Source: Cephalotus follicularis
Taxonomy: Eukaryota > Streptophyta > Magnoliopsida > Oxalidales > Cephalotaceae
NCBI GenBank assembly: GCA_001972305.1
Contig: BDDD01005717.1
Span: 8,329 to 72,328, forward strand
Direction of reading: 5' to 3'
DNA: 64,000 nucleotides
In this document: positions 11,800 to 23,117 of the stretch, piece after piece
How positions within the stretch are numbered: the first letter of the stretch is position 1
How the letters are laid out: each line of letters begins with the position of its first letter
Made by a program: the position numbers and the translations under genes
The notes under the pieces: generated by a model
Databases searched by the model: none
What the model saw: only the letters and a program-made list of their open reading frames with translations
Told to the model about the DNA's origin: nothing

Positions 11800-12160
11800 C
11801 TTTTATTATGGGTAATGAACTGCAGCTGGCAGAGCATACCCGAATCCGGATTCCTTTGAAATCCGTCCCCTCCATATCTAGTGAGATATTTAAATGGAAC
11901 ACACCCTGCCTAAACCGTTTGAGGGTTAAGGATGTTCAGTTTATATAAGAAGGTGGAAACCTTCTAAGCTTGAGGCATAATCAAGACGTTGTTTGTGCAA
12001 TATTCTAAGAAGTGCTTAGGATATTATTTCTACCATCCTAGGAAACAAAATGATGTTTGTTTTGCATACTAAAAAATTCCTAGAGATGGAATACCTGCTT
12101 GCAGGAAGCGGTGGGACTAATTTGAAACTAAGAGAGTTTTCACCAGGTATAAACCCACAT
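11800..12160 (+). pseudogene. Integrase C-terminal remains of the Copia element
   Basis: Frame pieces match the Copia block 'LRVWGC..VK..KLE..SEKCLFVGYPKET.GYYFYHP..KVFVA...FLE.EFL', with recognisable KMMFVLHTKKFLEMEYLLAGS-like wording near 12040-12105. Decayed. Confidence 0.5.
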
Positions 12161-12529
12161 TACAATAAGGAACTAGAGGTTTATTCCTCTAAAGACATAT
12201 TTTGGGAAAGGGATCCCAATATGAGGTAGAGTTTCGGTAAGGCACTCCTCCAGCGAGGAGAACAGGCAAAGGTTTTTGACAGCGCCTGAGAAATAAGGTT
12301 TTCTCATTAAGGCACTGATGAACCTAAAGTCATTGAGATGACGAGCCTGTGACCTATGAGGAAACACTGAAGTGCAGTGATTCTAGGACATTGTAAGAGA
12401 CAATGAAATCTGAAAAGGACTCCATATATGCCTACCAAGTGAGGGACTTGGTATACGCACCCAAAGGCGTAAAATCCTATCGGATGCAAGAAAATCTTCA
12501 TGAGGAAGATTGGCGTTAATGGAAAAGGT

Positions 12530-13930
12530 TAAAACCTTTAAAGCGCAATTGGTCGTGAAAAGGTATAGACTAAGACAAGAGGTCAACAATACCGAAACTT
12601 TCTCACCAGTCGTAAATGCTTAAGTCCATTCGGATTGTGCTTGCAATTGCTGCTCGTTGTGATAATGAGCTATAGCAACAGGATGTCAAAACAATTGGCA
12701 AGAATGACTATCTTGAAGAGGACATCTAAATGTCCCAAACCCGAGCGGTTTACATCCAAGGAACATTAGCACAAGAGGTGCAAGCTCCAAAGGTTTATGA
12801 CCTTAACCAAGCATCCTGTAGCTGAAATATCCATTTTCGTTTTATCTAATATATGGATAAGCTTAATGTCTAACGGAAACAAGATAACCTAGAAATCACA
12901 TTCTTGACACTGTATGTAGATGACATACTACACATAGAGGATGATGTAGGTATGTTAAAATACAGTTAAGCAAGAACTTCTCCGTAAAGGATTTGGGAAG
13001 GGCTTCCTACGTTTTGACAATGAAGATATATAAGAGATAGATCAAGTAGGTTGCTTGGACTTTGCCAAAGCCAATACATCAGAAGAGTGCTGAAATGGTA
13101 TGGAACGAATTCCATATATGGCTTACTGCCAATTAGCCAAGGAATTCACTTTTCCAATAAAATGTCTTCCAAGACTTATGAGGAAAGGACACGCATGAAT
13201 AGGCAACCTTATGCTTCGGCAATAGGCTCCATCACGTATGCTCTACTTTGTATTGAGCCTGATGTCGATATGCCTAAGGGTATGGCTAGTCAGTTTCAGT
13301 CCAATCCCTGTAAGAGACAGTGGGACATTGTCAAGAGGATATAATGCCTGTGAAAGACTCATGATTATTTCTTGACACGTGGAGAAGATAATGAATTGAA
13401 ACATAATAGTTAGGTCAACTCTAGTTTCAATTGTGATCTGGATGATCACAAATCTGTTTCAGGATATGTGTTGGTCCTGAATGGAAGTGATGTGTGAGTG
13501 TGAGGGGTATGTGGTAGTCGAGGACTGCAGACTCCACCGTGCAATAAGAGTATGTTGTAACCTGTGATACCGATATGGTAGCTGGCTTGGCAGCGGAAGT
13601 TCATTATGGAACTTTATATGGTTCCATCCATCAGTTGTCTAGATGTCCATCATAAGGACGACGATGGGGTCTTTCCACAAGCCAAGAAACCCGTGTCTCA
13701 TTACCGCCCAAACATATACAACAACGATATCAATTGATCATGCAGATCATAGATGAATGTAATGTTTCGAAAGAGATGTTATTGAGGAAATATAGGAGAC
13801 ATCATACGAGTAGATGTCACCATAGAGAGAGTCACATAGGAAGCGAACTTAGCAGACCCACTGACCATGGTCGAGACCAGTGCAAGAGTGCGATATGCTT
13901 AGGCTGAAGGTCTTCATGGCTGGAGGGCCA
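12530..13930 (+). pseudogene. Reverse transcriptase and RNase H remains of the Copia element
   Basis: Recognisable blocks are the RT start (KAQLVVK near 12540), the catalytic LYVDDIL near 12910-12930, the RT/RNase H junction at 13050-13340 (LGLCQSQYI..VLKWY, then RMNRQPYASAIGSITYALLC), and the element end (EANLADPLTMV-like, near 13840). The block RMSRxPYASAIGSIMYAMLC is a hallmark of plant Copia. Many breaks. Confidence 0.65.
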
Positions 13931-13940
13931 AGTGGGAGAT
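13929..13940 (+). promoter_or_regulatory. Polypurine tract of the old Copia element
   Basis: CAAGTGGGAGAT lies immediately before the 3' LTR; this wording is typical for plant Copia elements. Confidence 0.7.
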
Positions 13941-16273
13941 TTTTAGATTAGTGCATCCCTGCAACCCATGAGGAGCCTCCAGACATATGTATTTTACCTG
14001 TGACTCACTCTTGAATCGTACATTCTTAGTTCCATTCATGTTATATTGCGCACGTTCAGTTAAGATTGGCATTTTGCTATATGTATTATCCAAACCGTCT
14101 CAACGGATCAATTGATTACCATGTCAACTAAATACACATATAGTGCCTTGTCCATAAAGGGTTGGATCTCGTGCCTACGAGTTTATGAGAATGAGATCAT
14201 TACACCCTTGTGACGAAAGTTCCAAGTCATAGGTTCACTTTCTCAGGGCAGTTGATGAACCGCAAAGACTTGTCAAATTATGCTTGCCCTATTTTGTGTA
14301 GGGGATGGAACATCTCATTACCAATTGGGTTTTACCCTAAAGCTGTTGCAGGGTGCGTCCAGAGGCATGACACTGAACCAAACCACCATATGTTATCTAT
14401 TTGGAGAGTCAACACCTCCATCAATAGAGTTCTATTGTCGCGGTAATGTTTAGTCAAAGGTGACAAGTAGATCACACGTGATTTACGTTGTGTCCTTAGA
14501 CCTGAGCGGCTGGCATGCGTTGTGTAGTAACCACTTGGCTTTGATTTCCGCCTTTCCCAGCACTTGCCACATGCTGGAAAAAGGGTTGTCTTTGGGCCTT
14601 GTTGGAGTTGCATTGAGATGTATCGGCGAGTGCGCAAGATGGGATCGTCACACCGATTTTGAGGGTTATGAGCTCTATAACTTCTATGATCATTGAAGAC
14701 TTAAAGTCCTGATCGGGCACTAGGAGATTGGGAAAGATAGGTTTCCTAGGATATCTCCCATAGTCTCAGTCCATTTATAGAATTATAGTTATCATGGTTT
14801 TACCTAGGGGTGACATTATTCAAAACCCTAGCCCGTGGTCAGAGTTGAGATGATGAGGGATATGCGGCACACAAACCGATGACAGTGATAAAGCACTGGG
14901 GAACCGGCTAACGAATGATAGACATGGTACTTTGTAGTCCATGGATCCAGGGGTGATTATAGATCACACTGGGGCTATTAGTTGGATAGTTGTACCAGAA
15001 CTTATAGATGTTCTGGGAAATTTATCATCGTACCGGAATTCCACCAGGCTTCCGGGTCCCGCCTGATTATTGGAAAAGTGACGCATGCTGCACACATGCT
15101 CGCTTGGTGGTCAATCTTGTTTTTAACGAGTATATATTAATTTTTCATTTGTTGTTTGTTTCTCAGTCGACAAATTGTCTTATTGACATATATATAGGTA
15201 TTAAAGCCAGAGCATGATTTAATTTCAATGAAATCAAATAAAGAGAGAGTCGTTATTTAATATAGGGAGAAACATTATTACAATGGTTAAAAAGGAGAAA
15301 ACAAAAGCAAAAATTTTTAACTTGAGCAAAAAAAATTTCCTGCACCCGGCTGTGCGCGTTCAAGAGCGAGAGAGTGCGCATTGTGCCTATTGTACCTAAG
15401 GCGCTCGTTTCGGCCGGAGATGAAGACGGTGCTTCGCGCCGGTGGCCGGGAGAAGGCGAGCGTGCCTCCACTGTAAGCCTCCTCCCCTCTCTCTCCCATT
15501 TTTTCCTTATTTCTCTCCCTGGTAGCAGCTGCCATTTTTGCATCCGGAGACTCTTTCCCCTGCCAACCATCACAATGGGTGGAGCGAATCAATGGCTCTA
15601 TCCATTTTGATTATAGTTTAGGTGTTTTCAGTTCTTTTTTTGGCCAGTTGCGTTTGTTGAGTCGACTCTATGGAGTCGACGCGTCAGCCGCTGTGACTTG
15701 GTGTTCCTCGCTGAGTCACGGCGGGTCTTTGGTGTACGTGCTTACATCGGATTCTTGGGGTCTGGATATGGCACAGCCGGTCCGTGGTGAGGTTGAACCA
15801 GACCGCTAAGTCCAACTCAGCGAGTCATGGTCACTACCGGCTACGTCAGGTCGTTCCAGGGCGCTTCTCGTCGAGTCTCTTCCGGATATGGGTAGATCGG
15901 CACTTCTGGAGTCCGTTGGCGTCTTGGTCGACATTCTGACTAGCTGGTCAGAATCTGGCAGTGGTCGAGTGATGGGATGTGGCTGCTGCAAGCGCGTAGC
16001 GGCAAAGTGGTTGATCCTCCAATGTTGGTATGGTGGCTTCCCTTTTGCATTTATGATAACCGATGTGTTTTTCCATTTGTATATTTATGTGCATGCCTAT
16101 TTTTGTTTTAGTTCGATTGTTAATTAAATAGATATCCTTGGCATATTGATTATGATAGTAAGATGTTAATGTGAACCTTCACTTGCAGTCATGGTGGTTT
16201 TTCAAGAATAAAAATTCTACACACTAGCATCCTAGACCCAAAATCGGCCGGGTTTCCTCTCGGGTTTCCAACA
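13941..16273 (+). repeat. 3' LTR of the old Copia element
   Basis: Aligns to 651-2989 throughout and ends in the same GGTTTCCAACA. The GTCGAC palindrome pair recurs at 15660-15684 (GAGTCGACTC, then GAGTCGACGCG). Confidence 0.85.
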
Positions 16274-16278
16274 TTAGC
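16274..16278. repeat. Target-site duplication, right copy
   Basis: TTAGC, matching TTAGT at 646-650 in four of five bases. The sequence then continues the solo LTR interrupted at 650. Confidence 0.55.
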
Positions 16279-17215
16279 CTTTTGTCTACTCCACTGAGTA
16301 GGAGATATGCATGAAAATTAATATAAAGATGTAATCATGCACGACAGTTTATATTTCAGTAGAGTATATATATATAAACAATATATATAAGTAACCATGC
16401 AAAGTGGCTACAATCAGTCAGATATCAAGAATACCACAAAGGGTACATACATTACAGTTGTCCGAAGACCAGTGGGTGTCACTCGTCGCTACCTCATTGC
16501 CCCAACGATGCACCACCTAACTATCAGCGTACACTCCGATGATGACAGAAAAGGTAAACTGTATTGCTAACACTTAGTGGGAAATTAACAGTAATGATCT
16601 GCATTGCAGATAAGTTTGGTGTATATGCTCTAGCCATCTCCTGACAACTAGGCCCGCCTCTATAGTCCGTGATACACTCCGATCACAAGACCATCAGACC
16701 ATCAATCACAAACAGTACAGTACAGTTATTACGTATATAATGTAATATAACGATGGCTGACTTTTGTAGAGAAAACAGTAAAACAGTTTAGTTGGTTCTC
16801 ATTTTGAGAAAACAATACAGTGGAAAACATTCAGTTGTGCATATAGCACTCGGTAATTGAAATCCTTTGAAATGTAGTATTTATATGAAATACTTTGATA
16901 GATATAGTACATTTATAACAGTAAGTAATATTGCAGGCATAATAGTACATTCATTAGCAGTTTAAAGATAAAATAGTACACTCAATATCCTCTTATAAGA
17001 ATCAACACAGTAGTGATTAACTTATTCAATTCCTGTAATCTGACTACGCATAGCAAGGACTGATTGTTGGAATCATCCCATATGGAAGCCAGTGTAATCA
17101 GGAGAATTGAACATTAAACAGGCACTTAAGCATCGACAGTTTCTACTAATGCATCGACAGTTTCTTTCAAAAGTGCCAACATTCTATTTAAAGCGTCGAC
17201 GGTATCCCTCCTTAA

Positions 17216-17220
17216 GCATC
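17216..17220. repeat. Target-site duplication, left copy (gag-only Copia)
   Basis: GCATC, perfectly repeated at 22030-22034. The pre-insertion target would read AAGCATCGATGAA, itself one of the GTCGAC-like palindromes. Confidence 0.85.
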
Positions 17221-18486
17221 TGAAAGTAATGTATATATGCAACGTATATATATATGGAAACCTTAAACAACAAATTAATTAGTTTGCGGAAATAACAAAT
17301 TAAGCTATGAAACTAAACAATCACACAAGAACAAATAAATCGAAGAGTTAAGGGATAGAGAGTGTGCAAACAAATTTATAGTGGTTCGGCAAATCCGTGC
17401 CTACGTCCACTTTCTCAAGAACCCCTTGAGATTCCACTAAGTACCACTAGCAACCTTTGATTTTCGGCTTCCGGGTGCAAATCAAAGCAAACCACCTTAC
17501 ACTTGATTTTGGGTTCTGGGTGCAAATCAAACAAACACCTTACACTTGATTTTGGGTTCCGGGTGCAAATCAAACAAACACCTTACAAGGGTTCACTCCC
17601 CTCTAAATTCTCACCAAGGGTTTTAACACCCTTTTTACAAAGAAGGATTTGTAAAGATAGTTTTGTGTTTACAAGTAACCTCTAAAAGGTTGAATATGAA
17701 AGTGTAAACTAGATGCAAGCTTTGGATGTGAAAATGTAAAACTCTAGCTTGATTTCTTTCTCTTGTGTTTCTAGATGTGCAAGTTGAGCTTTTGTGATTG
17801 GATGTTCAAGAGTTGTGTTTCTGAGCATGTTTCTTGGCTTGTATTTATAGCATTCTTCAGATTATAGTCGTTGCAAAAGTCTTGTGCATATTGGATATAA
17901 CAATTTGTTTATGCAGCTTTGTTTTAGTCTCTGCTGGCAGAAAGACGTCGATCTCTTCCAAAAGGCGTCGATGTCTTTTCTATTTTTAGCCGTTGAATAG
18001 TGCGCCAGCTAGCCGTTCCATGTTTCCCGGGTCTGTCCATTTAAAAAGGCGTCGATGTCTTTTTAAAGGCGTCGATGTCATTTCTGGGAAATCTCTAGGC
18101 ATTTGAATGTATGAACATCACGTCGACTTCTTCTTTCTGGGTCGATGTCTTTTCTGGTTTTGGCAGGTTGATCTTGAAAGACGTCGATTTCTTATGAAAG
18201 GGATCGACTTCTTTTTGTACGGACGTCGACTTCTGTGACTGTATGGATCGATGTCTTCACCAGAATTTGTCCTGTAACATTGGGCTCAAAAGACGTCGAT
18301 GTCTTCCTTATAGGGATCGACTTCTTTTGTACGGACGTCGACTTCTTCTCTGGAAGGTCAATGTCTTTTGCTCTACAGAAGATTTTTGCCTTGACAACAA
18401 ACTTTCTAATGTCTTGCACATTAAGCAAACATGTTAAATGCATTTTTGTAATCATTAAAACTCAGGATTGATATTAAATCCCAACA
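17221..18486 (-). repeat. 3' LTR of the gag-only Copia element
   Basis: TGAAAGTAATG...AAATCCCAACA; matches 20792-22029 over its length. Holds a TATA-like CTATAAATAC (minus strand, 17841-17850) and the palindrome array at 17941-18372. Confidence 0.85.
17941..18372 (-). repeat. Array of GACGTCGATGTC-like palindromes in the 3' LTR
   Basis: About fourteen copies of a motif close to AAGACGTCGATGTCTT, or its halves, within 430 bases. Same array as at 21481-21915. Confidence 0.8.
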
Positions 18487-18995
18487 ATCTCCCCCTTTTT
18501 GATGATTACAAAAATTTGCTTCATTATGAAACAAAAAAAATATACCAATTGAAATTTTCTTTGGATATCAATTTAAAAAATTCTAGATATAACTCCCCCT
18601 TAATATGACATCTAATTTTTCAAAACAAATAAACTCCCCTTTAACATATTCATCATTAATTGCACATTTCACATCTATCTCCCCTTAATATCTATCTCCC
18701 CCTTAGCATAGGCTATCAATTTTTCATAATCATAAGCATTCTCCCCCTTTTTGTTAGCATCAAAAAGACTATTCCAAAGAATTGATACCAAAAAATAATT
18801 ATTAGAGGGATACCAATAGAATAAAACAATATAAAAAAAAAAATTGAGAGATACCAATTGAAATTCAATCCAATGAAAGTTAAAATATCAATATCATATC
18901 TTTAAAGAGATTTGAAAGATACCATTTGTTGGATAAATTGATACTAAATAAAGAATTTGAAAGAAACATCAATAATATCAATACCTCCCCCTCAA
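18487..18995 (-). promoter_or_regulatory. Polypurine tract and iterated polypurine-like tracts
   Basis: The tract adjoining the LTR reads AAAAAGGGGGAGAT on the minus strand. Six further tracts with an AAGGGGAG or AGGGGGAG core follow within 500 bases (near 18593, 18632, 18677, 18703, 18739, 18984). Multiplied polypurine tracts are reported for Sireviruses. Confidence 0.65.
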
Positions 18996-19071
18996 CAAAA
19001 CCTTTCTCACCCATATTTGTGTACTTTGAACAATTTGAAATTTAACTCCAAGTACACCTACAAAACAAGGT

Positions 19072-20736
19072 TTAAGCTTTTGGTACCCATTTGAATTTGG
19101 GTCCTTGCAAGTTAGTCACAAACGTTCCTTTCGGAACCCAAATCTTTCTAGTTTTACCATAGCAAAGATTATTTCTATAAATGCAAGAAGTAGATATATG
19201 TCCTAATTTACCACAATAATTACAACCAATTTTAGGCTCTACTTTCTTTACAAAGAAATTCTTAAAATGTTTGACATTTTTCATTTGTTCATAGCCTAGA
19301 CCGGCTTTGTCAAAAACACATCTTTGTAATCCTAACAAATTATCCAATTTATCACTACTAATAGAAAAAGTAGAAAAGGATTTCTTTAAAGCATCAATTT
19401 CAATTTTCAGTTTTTCATTTTCTTCCATAAAATCATTTGACAGTTTTGAAGAAACATTTAGAATGTCAATTTCATTCACATAGAAACTATTCTTATCCTT
19501 TAAAGATTCAATTTCATTCACATATTTGCTATTCTCACTTTTTAAATCATCGATTTCTTTAGACATGGAAATAGCATTTTTCTTTAAAGACTTATTCTTT
19601 AAGCAAACATTTTCATATTCAGTATACAATTTTTCATATGTATTTTGTAATTCATTGAATGTAAAATTTACCTCACTTTCTTCTTCATCCTCTATTGCCA
19701 TGTAAGCAATGTGTGCAATTTCTTCATCGCTTTCCTCTTCGGAGGTTCAGGGATCGCTATCCGACCATGTGGCTACCATTGCTTTCTTCTTCTTGAAGTA
19801 TTCATTCTTTTTCTTGAATGGTTCTTTCTTTTTGAGATTTGGACACTCGTTTTTGAAGTGACCAGGCTTGTTGCATTCGTAGCATGTTGGTTCTTTCCTT
19901 TTGCTTGATTCTTCATCTTGATGGAAATTCTTTTTGAAGGTTTTTCTTCCTTTTTGATTTTTGAGAAACCTTTTGAATTGGGAAGTGATAAGTGCAACGT
20001 CTCCATCTTCATCACTTTCGCTATCTTCCTTTGAAGCTTTAAAAGCGATTGCCTTCTTCTTTTTGACTTCCACATTCTCATGATTCTTCATTGTTGTCTC
20101 ATGTGTCATCAAGGAACCTAGAAGTTGTTCGAGTGGAAGAGTGGAAAGGTCCTTAGCCTCCTCAATTGCTGTCACCTTTGGAGTCCAATTCTTTGGCAAG
20201 CACCTTAAGATTTTTCTCACAAGTTCTTGGTTAGAATAAGATTTGCCAAGATTCCTAAGAGAGTTTATAATAGTGGTAAATCGAGAAAACATATCACTTA
20301 TACACTCATTATCATGCATCACAAATTATTCATACTCATGTACAAGCATGCTAATTTTAGACTCTTTAACTTGATTCGTGCCTTCATATGTAACTTCTAA
20401 CAAATCCCACATTTGTTTTGCCGAATCACAAGAAGATATCCGATTAAATTCATTCGGGCCAATGGCACAAAATAAAACATGTTTGGCCTTAGAATTTAAT
20501 TGGAGCATCCTAAAATCATTATCATTATACTCATTTTCGGGCTTAGGAGAAACTACTCCATCTATAGTTCTAGTGGGCATCCCAGGACCATTAACAATTA
20601 TATGCCACAATTGATAGTCAAGGGATTGTAAAAAAATGGTCATTCTAGTCTTCCAAAAACTATAGTTAATTCCGTCAAAGAACGGAGGTCTAGTAATGGA
20701 GGAACCTTCTAATCCTATGTTCATATGGTTTGCCAT
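19072..20736 (-). CDS. gag: Gag polyprotein of the gag-only Copia element
   Basis: Starts MANHMNIGLEG at 20736, about 40 bases after the primer-binding site. The N-terminal part has the plant Copia Gag (UBN2-type) pattern with FDGINYSFWKTRM and KQMWDLLEVTYEGT. A basic linker precedes a CCHC zinc knuckle CYECNKPGHFKNEC (19843-19884). The distal part is rich in Glu, Lys and Asn and coiled-coil-like, followed by a second knuckle CNYCGKLGHISTSC (19183-19224) and a WVPKGT phrase near the end. The two-knuckle, long coiled-coil form is typical of Sirevirus Gag. Gag forms the virus-like particle around the element RNA. No pol follows. About two breaks in this copy. Confidence 0.8.
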
Positions 20737-20777
20737 GGATTTTTATATCTCTAACAATTAAGAATAATGAGATAACC

Positions 20778-20790
20778 GCTCTGATACCAA
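20778..20790 (-). promoter_or_regulatory. Primer-binding site of the gag-only Copia element
   Basis: Minus strand TTGGTATCAGAGC, adjoining the LTR, complementary to initiator-Met tRNA. Confidence 0.85.
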
Positions 20791-21383
20791 TTGAAAGTAA
20801 TGTATATATGCAACGTATATATATATGGCAAACTTAAACAACAAATTAATTAGTTTGCGGAAATAACAAATTAAGCTATGAAACTAAACAATCACACAAG
20901 AACAAATAAATTGAAGAGTTAAGGGATAGAGAGTGTGCAAACAAATTTATAGTGGTTCGGCAAATCCGTGCCTACGTCCACTTTCTCAAGAACCCCTTGA
21001 GATTCCACTAGCTACCACTAGCAACCTTTGATTTTCGGCTTCCGGGTGCAAATCAAAGCAAACTACCTTACACTTGATTTTGGGTTTCGGGTGCAAATCA
21101 AACAAACACCTTACACTTGATTTTGGGTTCCGGGTGCAAATCAATCAAACACCTTACAAGGGTTCACTCCCCTCTTTTACAATGAATGAATTGTAAAGAT
21201 AATATATGTTTACAAATAACCTCTCACAGGTTGGATATAAAAGTGTAAACAGATTGCAAGCTTTGGGTATGAAAGTGTTTAGTAAAAGCTTGATGTTCTT
21301 CTCTTTGTAGATGTGCAAGTTGAGCTTTTGTGATTGGATGTTCAAGAGTTGTGTTACAGTCTTCTGAGCATGTTTCTTGGCTT

Positions 21384-21393
21384 GTATTTATAG
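21384..21393 (-). promoter_or_regulatory. TATA box of the gag-only Copia LTR
   Basis: CTATAAATAC on the minus strand, a strong plant TATA box. It sits downstream (in sense) of the palindrome array, so the array falls in the upstream promoter part of U3. Start of transcription would be about 30 bases further on. Confidence 0.6.
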
Positions 21394-21480
21394 CATTCTT
21401 CAGATTATAGCCGTTGCAAAAGTCTTGTGCATATTGGATATAACAATTTGTTTATGCAGCTTTGTTTTAGTCTCTGCTGG

Positions 21481-21915
21481 CAGAAAGACGTCGATGTCTT
21501 CCAAAAGGCGTCGATGTCTTTTCTATTTTTAGCCCTTGAATAGTGCGTCAACTAGCCGTTCCATGTTTCCCGGGTCTGTCCATTTAAAAAGGCGTCGATG
21601 TCTTTTTAAAGGCGTCGATGTCATTTCTGGGAAATCTCTAGGCATTTGAATGTATGAACATCACGTCGACTTCTTCTTTCTGGGTCGATGTCTTTTCTGG
21701 TTTTGGCAGGTTGATCTTGAAAGACGTCGATGTCTTATGAAAGGGATCGACTTCTTTTTGTACGGACGTCGACTTCTTTGACTGTATGGATCGATGTCTT
21801 CACCAGAATTTGTCCTGTAACTTTGGGCTCAAAAGACGTCGATGTCTTCCTTATAGGGATCGACTTCTTTTGTACGGACGTCGACTTCTTCTCTGGAAGG
21901 TCAATGTCTTTTGCT
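21481..21915 (-). repeat. Array of GACGTCGATGTC-like palindromes in the 5' LTR
   Basis: Copies begin near 21486, 21505, 21591, 21612, 21664, 21682, 21720, 21743, 21764, 21787, 21834, 21858, 21877 and 21899. The best are AAAGACGTCGATGTCTT. They lie 90-520 bases upstream of the TATA box. Confidence 0.8.
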
Positions 21916-22029
21916 CTGCAGAAGATTTTTGCCTTGACAGCAAACTTTCTAATGTCTTGCACATTAAGCAAACATGTTAAATGCATTTTTGTAATCATTA
22001 AAACTCAGGATTGATATTAAATCCCAACA

Positions 22030-22034
22030 GCATC
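22030..22034. repeat. Target-site duplication, right copy (gag-only Copia)
   Basis: GCATC, equal to 17216-17220. Confidence 0.85.
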
Positions 22035-23117
22035 GATGAATTTTCACTTAAAGCGTCGGCAATTTCACCTTAAGCGTCGACGGTTCCTTACCAAGCGTCT
22101 ACGGTTTCTAGTGTTCTTGCTATTCACAGTAACATAGCATGCATTTCACAATTCAATTCACTCCATTATCAACATGCAATCATATATAAACCATATCAAC
22201 ACAATATACATGCTATATCTTCAAAAACAGTAGATATATAACAGGAATCAATAGATCCCATAATCAATTGATTGATTCTTCTCTTTACACCCAATATTTC
22301 TTCAATTCAATCCAACCTTCAACAATTCCAGAATTGATTCCAGGTTTGCATGTTAACAGTAGATATATAACAAGAATCAGTATTTATATATAACTTATTA
22401 CTATCATACTACACTGAATTCGATTTAGAAGCTTACCAGTAAAATTTAAGTTTCTAATTTTCAACTTTGAAATTCCCTTCCTTGCATGAACTTAGCACAA
22501 TAGATGATTCCTCCTTTCCAATACGTTTTCTAACTCTCATCTCACTCTAAGATCAGTTATAAATGAATTTTCCTTCAGTGATTCATCAATTCCACTAACT
22601 CAAATGTTTAACCTTTCCCTTCTCTCTCCCTTCCACTGTTCTCATCTTTCTCTTATGTTTTCTTACAATTTGCAGCTTACAATTTGCAGGTCACAAATTT
22701 TCAAGGCATGAATTCTTCCTTTAGCCAGCAAATGGTGCCACGTTTGTCATCTTTTGACACGTTTTTAGACCACCTGTCCATGTTAAATGCCACTCTCATC
22801 ATTGCTCTGCTTCAATCGACACGTATCACACACCCGTCTGCGTGCAAAGTGTCGCCGGTTTCTCTTGAGTGTCGACGGTTTGGAACTTTCTCAAAGCGTC
22901 GATGCGTTAGTCTTTGGCGTCGACGATTTGGCACCAAATTATGTTTTCTTAAAATTTCTTTCATCTAACTTACAATTTAGTCCAAATGCCATACAATTAA
23001 GCCCTCAATAACAATTATTAGCTTAATCCAATGGACAATTAAGCATTAATTTCAATTCAATGTATAATTTGTTCCTCAATTATACAATATACATTAATTG
23101 AAATTGTGGTTATTACA

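Larger units (their letters stand above)
651..16273 (+). mobile_element. Old Copia LTR retrotransposon, with a Tat element nested inside
   Basis: Two direct repeats of about 2.3 kb (651-2989 and 13941-16273) flank an interior with an initiator-Met primer-binding site next to the left LTR and a polypurine tract next to the right one. The interior order is that of Copia: gag with zinc knuckle, protease, integrase, reverse transcriptase, RNase H. A 6.5-kb Tat-type fragment lies just after the primer-binding site. LTRs differ by roughly 10 percent by eye, so the insertion is several million years old on the usual plant LTR clock. The coding part is heavily decayed, with well over ten breaks. Confidence 0.85.
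17221..22029 (-). mobile_element. Gag-only Copia element, Sirevirus-like (TR-GAG type)
   Basis: LTRs of about 1.25 kb (17221-18486, 20792-22029), perfect 5-bp duplication GCATC, initiator-Met primer-binding site at 20778-20790 and polypurine tract at 18487-18500 set the orientation as minus. The 2.3-kb interior encodes only a Gag; there is no trace of protease, integrase or reverse transcriptase. Pol-less elements keeping gag are known in plants as TR-GAG. LTR divergence is about 2-3 percent by eye plus two short length differences, so this is recent. The ends look whole; gag has about two breaks. Confidence 0.85.
20792..22029 (-). repeat. 5' LTR of the gag-only Copia element
   Basis: Ends TGAAAGTAATG (20792) and AAATCCCAACA (22029). 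Matches 17221-18486. Carries the TATA box and palindrome array described separately. Confidence 0.85.
345..23117 (-). mobile_element. Solo LTR of a Ty3/gypsy family, split by two later insertions
   Basis: The outer ends read TGTCACAC... at 345 and ...GGTTATTACA at 23117, and both are flanked by ATATT (340-344, 23118-23122). Its own sequence is 345-650, 16274-17220 and about 22035-23117, roughly 2.3 kb in all. It resembles the LTR of the gypsy element at 31105 and the solo LTR at 54548: all three begin (in sense) with TGTAA and end with TGTGACA or close, and share a block reading TTAGCC-TTTGTC followed by a CTCAC or CTCCAC stretch (16274 here, 54967 in the other). No internal coding region remains, so this is an LTR left by recombination. 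It contains GTCGAC-type palindromes at 17145-17215 and 22030-22110 and 22850-22925. It is old, since it contains an element with about 10 percent LTR divergence. Confidence 0.7.

Noticed and set aside
18235-18471. Open frames over the palindrome array (also 21730-22014)
   Set aside because: They repeat in both LTRs, run on both strands, and their peptide repeats (VDVF, TDVDFF) come from the GACGTCGATGTC array. Array translation, not a gene.
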